Source of the DNA: Ashinkailepas kermadecensis
Lineage: Eukaryota; Arthropoda; Thecostraca; Neolepadidae
Length of the DNA: 64,000 bases
Direction of reading: 5' to 3'
Assembly: GCA_034440615.1 (NCBI GenBank)
Contig: JAOTOM010004353.1
Location: 1 to 64,000 of the forward strand
The notes below the pieces were generated by a model. The model saw only the letters and a list, made by a program, of their open reading frames with translations, was not told the origin of the DNA and did not search any database. Below, in pieces: positions 34,173-43,287 of the stretch (within the stretch, counting starts at the first letter, position 1; every line of letters begins with the position of its first letter). The translations under genes were made by a program, and so were the position numbers.

Positions 34173-35307
34173 CAGCGCACGCCGCTTGCGGTTCACGCCA
34201 GGCGATCGGCGACACTGCGGTGGTCTGTCGCGCCACGTTCTCGTCGGTCCGAGCCGTCGGCTGCAGCGAGCGCTGAACAGAGGTGCAAACAGGTGGCTCC
34301 CCTGGAGGAGGCCAGACCGAGTTGCGCGTACGTGTAGCACCCTGCGTCTGAAGCGTGGACGCTCGGGGTAGGGAAGAATAGCCGGTGCGTTCACGTGATT
34401 TAGCAAAAGAGTGAAAGCGTGTCGGGTCGTGCTTATCATTAACTACGTTGAAACAACGGGCCCCGTTCCTTCTTGTGGTTTTGTAGTTTCGTTGTTCAGT
34501 GTGCAGCAGCGAGCTCAAAACAACCACCGGCACACGTAGTCAGCTTACTGGGAAAAGACTATTTTGCACAACACTGGAGCACTGAAATTATGTTCCTTTT
34601 GGTCTAGACCACTGATAAATTTTTTGCAAAAATTTACTGGTGCCTTTGCATAGTGCCAGTGCTTCCGAGGTAGTGCCTTGTGATGCATCCTCGTAGATCA
34701 CATGCTCAATCTGGAAAAATCTTAGGTCTCCTCGACAATATTTGGATAGTGTTCAAGCAGAGTTAGCATCAAAACTACACCCATAGTCAAGACCACAATC
34801 TGAAAAAACAATTTCTTTGTATCCATGCACAAAATAAGACCAACCATCGGATATCGATGTTTGTCTGTATCTGGTATCGGTGTTCCACTAGCCAAGGACA
34901 ACTTATCAGGCATGCCGATCATTTGGCTGGCTTGGATGAAAAAGATGCTGTTATTTGCTGTTGTGCTTGTGTGCGAGTGTTAAAGCATACGGATCTGCTA
35001 TATATCCAGGCTACATGGCAAACTTCACACCATGCAGTTTTGCCATACGAAGGTCATGAAAATGCAGTCAATTGGTGGGAGGCCAGTTATTTTTTTCCGG
35101 AGTTCAACTGATAACATTTATATGTACAGCAATATATATTAACATTCATAAAAGTTGATTCATGGGTCTCATGACCCCATAATATTTTATGGGGCTCAAA
35201 ATTCCTTCCACTACCCTCTAAGTTTGGAAACTCTCCAACGAATATAAATATATGGCAATGCTATTTTGTCGGGTTTTCCAGGGGTAGCTTTCAAGAGTCG
35301 TTCTGCG

Positions 35308-35332
35308 CATGGGTAAGCGTTGTTTACCCATG
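35308..35332. repeat. Perfect hairpin, 9-bp stem
   Basis: CATGGGTAA and TTACCCATG separated by 7 nt. Confidence 0.8.
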
Positions 35333-36026
35333 TTCAGAGGCGCAGCCAGTGGGGGGAGGCCCGGCCCACCATCCCTTAGCAACCAAAAATATATGAAATC
35401 AAACAATAAGCTTTGAGATTTGACCATGCAAAACCCAACATTTCCGGCGCGCTTCGCGAGCCAAAAACTCTTTGTTTCCTTGCATCCTTATCATATTTTT
35501 GATCGGGCCCCATTCGGAAAATCTCGATAAAACGTTCTCATCTTTTAGTCTCACACATTATTTTCCAATATGAATTCATCAACAGGATAACAACTTTGTT
35601 GCAGCTTGTTTACCTCGCTGACAAGAAAAGAAAACATCTAAATTCTTCCAGATTTAATGCAACGATTTAATGCAACAACAATGCAACAAAATGTAATGCA
35701 ATTTAATGCAACAGGGCCAACGAGTTAGGTGTTTGGAATACAACTTGTCGCTTACTGGGATTTAAAATGAATGCTATCAAAACAATGATAAAGAATATAC
35801 AAATACGATGAAATCCCTTTGCTATGGACGTAGGTAGCTTATACTAAAACTAACTACAACAAATAAATAGTCTCGTTTCACCCATATCGTTCCTTCAACA
35901 ATAATTTAGTTTCGTAAACAAGCATAACACACACAAAAGCCAGCTGAATCATGAATGATTTCGTGCCAACCCAACCAAAATGTGTGCCTGATTTAGTGTC
36001 CAGTAAAAACAATGCAACAGTTGAAT

Positions 36027-36057
36027 AGTTCAACTATAACAGTTGAATAGTTGAACT
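36027..36057. repeat. Perfect hairpin, 11-bp stem
   Basis: AGTTCAACTAT and ATAGTTGAACT separated by 9 nt. It sits in a local ACAGTTGAATAGTT direct repeat. Confidence 0.8.
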
Positions 36058-36344
36058 GTGCAGGTGGGGCACGCTGTCTCGGACAGCTATGACGATCTCT
36101 GAGAACGATTGCGTGTATGTGGATGTGGGTGGGGGAGGATGTCCAGTTAACTTGTGAACTAATGAAGCCATCAGGTTATTGGTAGCTTTCGCTGCGCTGC
36201 TTGAGGAAATATATTGTGATGCACTTCATCCGCAGTGTTCGAGGCTGTATCAACAAGTCGACGTTTCGTGCTATCCGTGTAATCGCTTGGGTAATTAGCT
36301 TAGCAGTCAAGGCGTTTGATCCTAGCTTACGGCGCTCAGGGTGC

Positions 36345-36412
36345 CGGTCTTGGCAACTCAATCGGTAGTATGTTTGACTTTAACAGGTGGGATGCGTTCG
36401 ATACACAGCAGG
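36345..36412 (+). pseudogene. tRNA-Lys-like relic
   Basis: An A-box-like word (GGCAACTCAATCGGTAGTAT), the loop ACTTTAA (TTT, Lys-like) and a damaged B box (GGATGCGTTCGATACAC). The stems pair poorly. Probably a decayed SINE head. Confidence 0.35.
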
Positions 36413-37266
36413 TGCTCTTTTCTTTGGTCAATAGCGAACGTACTGATGCGTCACGGCATTGCTGTAATTTATGTGGTGAATAGCTTCTACCCTAGGTCAT
36501 GTCGTCGGTGCGTAGTGGCAAGCGGCCAGTTTTGTTCTGACTCTTCTCCGGGACAGGTGAGTTCACTCGAACGGTTCCAAATCCACAGCGTACGCTGTGG
36601 GGTGGACCTAGCTTAGTACACGGCGCCGGTAGGATCGACGCTGCGGTTGAGCCCGGCTTGTTGCTGGACCATTGGTGGTGCGCCGGTGGGATCGGAGCGT
36701 TGCGGGTGGGCCGACGGTGACGACCGGGAGCTCGCCAGGATTCTGTCCGGGAGGGCTGGTGGTGCAGACTGCAGCTGCGCATCAGTGGAGTCGGGGCGCT
36801 GTGCTCAGGTCAGAACAGGTCCGTCCGTTGTAGTATACATTCAGGAAGATAGTGATCTAGTGACGGATCACGTAGTGCGGAATGCCCTACGTTAATTTAC
36901 TATTAGAGAAAGTTGTTTGGTCTACGATTTGGGTTCCTGATCATTTATGTCGGTCAGTTACCAATGCAAGAACGGAAGAAGATAGACTGAGTTTTCACCG
37001 GCAAGGACTGATTACGGTAAGGAGGAGAATAAATGTGTGCTTAGTGAGCGAAGGGGCCGGAGGGATGAGATCAAACCTTCCTCTTCCGATGTCAGCAATG
37101 TAACCAGCTGACAGGAATCAGCTCCAACCGGGTGCACCTGATCAAATGGTGGAGGCGCAAATTCACTGACGAGACCGTACAATTAATGGGGGGGGGGTTG
37201 ATGGAGATGCCAATTAAGAACCAATTGATTTGCACCATCGAGGCCTCGACGGTCTGGTGAAGGTGC

Positions 37267-37596
37267 CGATTGAAGGCCGTTTCAAGTATTGTGTGTCTTG
37301 AAGGATGAGATACGGGTTCCTAGGTATCACCAGTGAGTTTTATGGGCGGTGAAAGTGCTGGTTCAGAGTGTCATTAGGAAATTGTGGTAACGAAGGGGAC
37401 GAGGGTCGACGTGATGGAAACAGGGAAATATCCCGTGATCCAGAGACATTTCGAGATTTCAGTTTCACAGATAAGAGGAACCAACTTAGAAACACCGGGA
37501 AATGTGTTTGGAGATATTGGCGGCAGCGCCGATTCATGGCCGTTTCCAAGACTTTGTGGCACGAAGGATGAGATTTCGGTTCACGGCTTCACCAGG
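37267..37596. repeat. Imperfect ~70-bp direct repeat, copies 260 bp apart
   Basis: GTGCCGATTGAAGGCCGTTT...GAAGGATGAGATACGGGTTC at 37267 and GCGCCGATTCATGGCCGTTT...GAAGGATGAGATTTCGGTTC at 37527, both ending TCACCAG. They may be the terminal parts of a decayed element. Confidence 0.6.
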
Positions 37597-37793
37597 ATCG
37601 ATTCACCGTCCCCTCTAGAGGGGATGATGACAGGTCCTTCCAAACACTACATTAAATGAATCCATGCTGCCAAATTAGAGAGTCGGGATAATCCAGTTTA
37701 CTCCCAATAAATACACCAATTATTTAAGGTGTACAACGTAATTATGCATTATTCCAGCGGAACTACTCATCCTACCTATCCTGCCTATTACCT

Positions 37794-37819
37794 AGATATT
37801 ACCTAGATAGGTAATATCT
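37794..37819. repeat. Perfect hairpin, 11-bp stem
   Basis: AGATATTACCT and AGGTAATATCT separated by AGAT. Confidence 0.85.
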
Positions 37820-38127
37820 GTACATAGCCCGCGGTAACGCTGGGTTTTTCTCGCATTTATAGGCGTAGAATTGCTACTTCTTGTCACATATGAGTCTTCT
37901 GATGGTACGTGACTCAACATGCCAAGGGGATTGCATGGAGACTAGCTGGGCGGGACGGTGTGGGCTGGTGAGTGCGACGTGGATCTTAGCGGGGTGGACG
38001 GGACAGGTGAGGTGGCTCGGACACATGGTGGTGAGCTGGGTTACGATGCTGGACAGTTGGATGGTGTGGTGCGATATGGTGCTGCGTGGTGGGGCGGGAT
38101 GCAGAGAAGTAGGGCTTGATTACGGTG

Positions 38128-38525
38128 CCCTACTGCTGTGAGCGGTATCGGCCCCTGCCGATCCCCCTATTCTGTGAGCGGTATCGGCCGCCGCCGATCC
38201 CCCTATTCTGTGAGCGGTCTGGACCGATGCTCCATGCTGTGAGCGATCTCGGCCGATGTCCCCACACTGTGAGCGGTCTCGGCCGATGTCTTCGCATACT
38301 GTGAGTGGTCTCGGTCGATATTCATCCCCCCTATTCTGTGAGTGGTCTGGACCGATGCTCCATGCTGTGAGCGATCTCGGCCGATGTCCCCACACTGTGA
38401 GCGGTCTCGGCCGATGTCCTCGCATACTGTGAGCGGTCTCGGTCGATATTCATCCCCCCTATTCTGTGAGTGGTCTGGACCGATGCCCTATGCTGTGAGC
38501 GGTCTCGGCCGATGCCCCCCCTGTG
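38128..38525. repeat. ~32-bp repeat organised as 128-bp higher-order units
   Basis: Monomers centre on TGTGAGCGGTCTCGGCCGAT. The distinctive GGACCGATGC variant recurs at 38221, 38349 and 38477, exactly 128 bp apart. The order GGACCGATGC, GATCTCGG, CCCACACTG, TCGATATTCATCC is repeated between them. The leftmost monomers (38128-38215) form a separate, simpler block. Confidence 0.9.
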
Positions 38526-38596
38526 AGCAGTCCCAGCTGTTGCCGGTCCGGCCAGGACGCATCCGGCGACAGCGACCACTGTGCGGCGTAATTGCC

Positions 38597-39170
38597 GCCT
38601 GCGTAGTCCGCCGTGGACGCGGTGAATGGCTAGCGCGGCTGACGTGACGAGTCGCCCGCCGGATGCAGGCCGCGCCGCGTCGCGAGCGGCGGCCACTGTG
38701 GACACGCGGCGCCGTCGTAGCCCGCCGTGGACGCGGTGAATGGCTAGCGCGGCTGACGTGACGAGTCGCCCGCCGGATGCAGGCCGCGCCGCGTCGCGAG
38801 CGGCGGTCGCTCTGGACACGCGGCGCCGTCGTAGCCCGCCGTGGACGCGGTGAATGGCGAGCGCGGCTGACGTGACGAGTCGCCCGCCGGATGCAGGCCG
38901 CGCCGCGTCGCGAGCGGCGGCCACTGTGGACACGCGGCGCCGTCGTAGTCCGCCGTGGACGCGGTGAATGGCTAGCGCGGCTGACGTGACGAGTCGCCCG
39001 CCGGATGCAGGCCGCGCCGCGTCCGAGCGGCGGCCGCTCTGGACACGCGGCGCCGTCGTAGCCCGCCGTGGACGCGGTGAATGGCTAGCGCGGCTGACGT
39101 GACGAGTCGCCCGCCGGATGCAGGCCGCGCCGCGTCGCGAGCGGCAGCCGCTCTGGACACGCGGCGCCGT
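38597..39170. repeat. 114-bp satellite-like array, five copies
   Basis: CCGTGGACGCGGTGAATGGC recurs at 38611, 38725, 38839, 38953 and 39066 (periods 114, 114, 114, 113). Units are almost identical and extremely rich in CpG. The 113-bp unit lacks one base in CGCGTCCGAGCGG. A minus-strand open frame repeats AARDAARPASGGRLV because 114 is 38 codons, and it breaks at the 113-bp unit. Confidence 0.95.
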
Positions 39171-40072
39171 CCGCTGACAGGTCTGTCTAGATGGATCCCG
39201 ACAGCTGCATTGAAGAAGTGCACTGTCACTGAACTACGCAACCGGAATTGGCTGATTGCCCGCCACGTTATCGTGATGAATCACGTTTTGTTTACGTTTA
39301 CCGGTTGTTCATTGTGAGTTTTTTATGCGAGTCACAAAATTTGGTTTGGCATGGCAAAGTATGTCGAAGTTAGGTCTTGATGCGCCAGATAGTTTTTGAG
39401 ACTGAGGAGCCTCGTGGTTGACAGAAAGCTCATGTATTGTGCAAAGGAGTCCTTTATTACTACTATGGGACCCTGAATAGTCATGCCTTTCCTCTGAAGT
39501 ACGGGTGTTAGCGCAGTAGACCCTAAGCGCGAAAATACAGCACATTGCTACCCACCTATCTCGCATGAGCTGTCTGCCTTAATTAACGTGATGTCATGCC
39601 TGGTATTTGGATGTCGCCCAATCGCCAGAATTGTAGCAAGTGAGAAAGCTGCATAAGCCCACTCATTTATATTTCCCCAAGCAGTATCAGGTAGAACTTG
39701 GACTCGTTTAATGGTGCTTGTGTGTGATTCTTTTCAATGGCTTTGGCCAAGCGCCATTCGGTCCGTTGGAAGCTACGTAAACCGGATAACTGTTTTCCGA
39801 GAAAACAAGCACGTTAGCGGTCCAAGCAGAGGTTTGATACCAGTGACATGTTTGTCTGAAAGACATTTACGGTTCTCGGGCTCACGTACTATTGGTGTCA
39901 CAAATAGCTTAGCAGTCATGCTGAGCGTTCTGGCACCTGAATATTTTGCATAAGCACATTGTTTTCCACCGTACTTATACCTATACAGAATTTTCAGGCG
40001 CCAGGACGCCCGGCCTGACTGCTAAGCTAATTGTGCCAGTTATACGTCCGGCGCAATGCACGCAATTTTTGG
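39171..40072. other. No gene recognised
   Basis: Mixed-composition non-coding DNA between two arrays, without recognisable domains. Confidence 0.5.
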
Positions 40073-40727
40073 TAATTAGAAGCGGTCAACTGACCGAGTG
40101 AGAGCAGGCGGGGCCACACACAGTCACCCATCACGTTACGTACGTCCAGCCGTCGGGTTCCGCCACTGGTAATTAGAAGCGGTCAACTGACCGAGTGAGC
40201 AGGCGGGGCCACAGTCACCCATCACGTTACGTACGTCCAGCCGTCGGGTTCCGCCACTGGTAATTAGAAGCGGTCAACTGACCGAGTGAGCAGGCGGGGC
40301 CACAGTCACCCATCACGTTACGTACGTCCAGCCGTCGGGTTCCGCCACTGGTAATTAGAAGCGGTCAACTGACCGAGTGAGCAGGCGGGGCCACACACAG
40401 TCACCCATCACGTTACGTACGTCCAGCCGTCGGGTTCCGCCACTGGTAATTAGAAGCGGTCAACTGACCGAGTGAGCAGGCGGGGCCACAGTCACCCATC
40501 ACGTTACGTACGTCCAGCCGTCGGGTTCCGCCACTGGTAATTAGAAGCGGTCAACTGACCGAGTGAGCAGGCGGGGCCACACACAGTCACCCATCACGTT
40601 ACGTACGTCCAGCCGTCGGGTTCCGCCACTGGTAATTAGAAGCGGTCAACTGACCGAGTGAGCAGGCCGGGCCACACACAGTCACCCATCACGTTACGTA
40701 CGTCCAGCCGTCGGGTTCCGCCAGTCT
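40073..40727. repeat. 91-97-bp array, seven copies
   Basis: TAATTAGAAGCGGTCAACTG starts at 40073, 40170, 40261, 40352, 40447, 40538 and 40633 (periods 97, 91, 91, 95, 91, 95). Length differences come from CACACACAG against CACAG and from one GAG insertion. Each unit holds two palindromes, CGGTCAACTGACCG and ACGTACGT. Confidence 0.95.
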
Positions 40728-40931
40728 TGGAACGGGAGAGTGGGCCGCTTTGGCGTCGATAATGCCAACCGCCTTCTTTCACATCACGTTTATTCGTATG
40801 CATGACAATGCGGGACACTGTAGAGAAAAAACTGCAGATAATTGCCAAAATGAACATATCCTTGTCCACAGGCTGCATGTCAAGTGAAGTGAGCACATGT
40901 TAACTGGTACCGCCACCTCCATACTCCATAC

Positions 40932-40964
40932 TACAACACCTCCATAAGGTGTTGAGGTGTTGTA
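40932..40964. repeat. Perfect hairpin, 11-bp stem
   Basis: TACAACACCTC and GAGGTGTTGTA separated by 11 nt. Confidence 0.85.
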
Positions 40965-41227
40965 TCGCAGCAAATGCAAACACAAAACTCTCCCAAGATC
41001 ACCTTAGCGTGTTTACACCAATATTCTAATTTATTGAAACATTATGTAAGTTTGTCATAGACTCACCAACCCATGCCATCGCAATAATGGCGAAATTTTC
41101 CCTTGCTTTGTTTGACATTCTTGATATTTGGTGGCAAACTAAGATATGCTCTCTTCGCATTCGTTCCAAAAAAGTCAGCTATGAAACGCAACTACCGATG
41201 AAGGAAGGTGTCACATGTGACACACTG

Positions 41228-41603
41228 CTGAGAGACACACCTTATTACGTGTCACGTGTGATCCACTATGCTGAGAGACACACCTCATTACGTGTCACGT
41301 GTGGTCCACTATGCTGAGAGACACACCTAATTACGTGTCACGTGTGATCCACTATGCTGAGAGACACACCTCATTACGTGTCACGTGTGATCCACTATGC
41401 TGAGAGACACACCTCATTACGTGTCACGTGTGATCCACTATGCTGAGAGACACACCTCATTACGTGTCACGTGTGATCCACTATGCTGAGAGACACACCT
41501 CATTACGTGTCACGTGTGGTCCACTATGCTGAGAGACACACCTCATTACGTGTCACGTGTGATCCACTATGCTGAGAGACACACCTCATTACGTGTCACG
41601 TGA
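41228..41603. repeat. 43-bp minisatellite, nine copies
   Basis: CTGAGAGACACACCTCATTA then CGTGTCACGTGTGATCCACT, 43 bp per unit (starts 41228, 41271 and so on to 41572). Units are nearly identical (TTATT/TAATT/TCATT and GATCC/GGTCC variants). Every unit has a CACGTG palindrome. Confidence 0.95.
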
Positions 41604-42534
41604 CGCTGAGCGCCACCTCCTTGTTTCACAGGACACTGGGCGAAAATATAACTTTATTGTAATTACTTTATTAGGAGTCTGCGGTTGAAACTGTGGCTCA
41701 TTTGACCAGGAAGCTCTGTGCGTATGATATCGGTGTCGGCAGCAGTTGAAAAACATGTATATCAGAATATGCTACTATTTTCTGTTTCAACACGCGCCCT
41801 GGAGGGCCTCTGAAAATTACGCGCACTGGAGGGGGGCGCGGATTCCGTCCCCCCTAAGATCTCGGCTCCTAGTGAAGCTAGAGGGACGAAATTCGCAGGG
41901 TGGATGGATACGGTAGTGAACTCTGTTGTGTGCAAACTTCATGACCTTGGGTCAATATCTTCAAGGTCAAATGAGGTCACATTTGCAAAATGTTCTGGTA
42001 TTGCGTGGCTTGACTTGTCATCGTTATGGATCGCTGTGATTGTGTTTAAATGCTCCAAAATGGGCATCAATGATGTTTTGGACATTACTAATGATGCAAT
42101 GCAGATGCTAGACCCAACATTTGACCTCAGGTCACCTATATAACACCACTTTATCAGGTCAGTTACCTGCTCCAGTTACCGGAACCGGGCCGCCCGCCCA
42201 GCTGCTCCGTCGGGCAGCTCGGAGCAATCGGCTTCATGAAGAAAGGAGTGAAGTACATGAATAAAGTATGGAAACGCAATGACAAACAGTACAAATGACA
42301 AACAGTAGTGTTTTTATGATAACATTCCAGTTGATCAAGTTTGGTTCCATTAACATGTCATAAACTTGACCTGGCTTGACCTCGGTGACCTAACATGACC
42401 CTGAAACTATATACCATATCAATATACATCAAACAAGTCGCTAGTGTTGCCAAGAACACTTCGCTTTTGCGAATATACGGGAAGCGCATCAGCGCCGATT
42501 TTTGTGGTCTGGCGCTAGAAATTGTTTTTTTACT
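41604..42534. other. Non-coding flank of the piggyBac element
   Basis: No gene recognised. Contains many AGGTCA/TGACCT words (41936-42140, 42360-42395) and a C/G-rich block at 41800-41860 that resembles other dispersed GC blocks in the window. Confidence 0.5.
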
Positions 42535-42551
42535 TTAACCCATTAGTGCCC
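42535..42551 (+). repeat. piggyBac left terminal repeat with TTAA
   Basis: TTAACCCATTAGTGCCC. It pairs with the right end at 46221-46237. Confidence 0.9.
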
Positions 42552-42742
42552 ACGCGTACTTTAAAGGACGCGGAACCGGTTCCTCCTTTTACGCCTATAT
42601 CTCTGTTTTGCAGGGAGGTAGACAATTAGTTTTTTGTGCATAGACAAATGATTCATAGTACGTCCCAACAAGTGCAGTTGAGAAAGCCTAAAGTAATTTC
42701 AACTTTCGCTGCAGGCCACTAAATTGAAGACATTCAGTGAAC

Positions 42743-42786
42743 ATGGAAGGAGGCGCGGGTCGCAAGAATCTGGTCTACAAAAAGAG
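42743..42786 (+). other. Candidate short 5' coding exon of the transposase
   Basis: ATG at 42743 opens MEGGAGRKNLVYKK and the sequence then reads AG|GTAAATA, a good splice donor at 42787. Joining to the AG before 43279 (AAATAG|TAAAAAAATG) would keep the frame and place this basic peptide in front of the 704-residue frame. The acceptor has a poor pyrimidine tract, so the junction is a guess. Without splicing the peptide stops after 15 residues. Confidence 0.35.
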
Positions 42787-42918
42787 GTAAATATACTTAC
42801 TAAGCCGCATTGTTTTCCTTCTCAAAATAACTTGAAAGATGTACCTCTGTATGTGAAAGAAGAAATTTCAAAAATATTTGCATTTTCTTGAGAAATATGA
42901 GAGTTGAATTCTGGAAGT

Positions 42919-42946
42919 ACTTTAAAGTACGTGTGGGCATTGCCCC
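42919..42946 (-). repeat. Subterminal inverted repeat of the piggyBac element
   Basis: Reverse complement of the CCCACACGTACTTTAAAG motif near the right end. Similarity continues for about 50 bp (GTGTAAA and GGAA follow in both copies), giving subterminal inverted repeats about 380 bp from the left end and 150 bp from the right. Confidence 0.8.
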
Positions 42947-43287
42947 TACTGACAGGTGTAAAAGATGGAATTTACAAAAGAATTGCGTGTTTGTATATAA
43001 TTTTGATATTTATCGTTTTTGTTTGTTTTTGTGTTCCATTTGTCAAAAATTGTTCATGTTACAGCTCTTTCATAATGTTACGATACGATACAATTTCATT
43101 GATCGGTCATCATGAGCGCCATCTGCAATCACTTTTTTGCATAATTTCATATAAAATAGGGAAACGGATGTTCTTTATGCCAAAGGGAACACGAAATAAT
43201 AAAAGAAATTCGTATACCAAAAAAATGTACATATAACCATAAAAGTGAATAAAAAAAGGTAATCGTAAAATGTAAAATAGTAAAAAA

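Larger units (their letters stand above)
34173..38127. other. No gene recognised; several small repeats and hairpins
   Basis: GC-rich start (34173-34380), AT-rich middle, no recognisable gene. Contains hairpins at 35308-35332, 36027-36057 and 37794-37819, a tRNA-like relic near 36345-36412 and an imperfect direct repeat at 37267-37336 / 37527-37596. A G run lies at 37190-37198. Confidence 0.45.

Noticed and set aside
33173..34533. Arginine/histidine-rich frames of 312-419 codons on the minus strand
   Set aside because: They result from 19-bp repeats read in three overlapping frames (ASQGRHGVTRPAR-type peptides).
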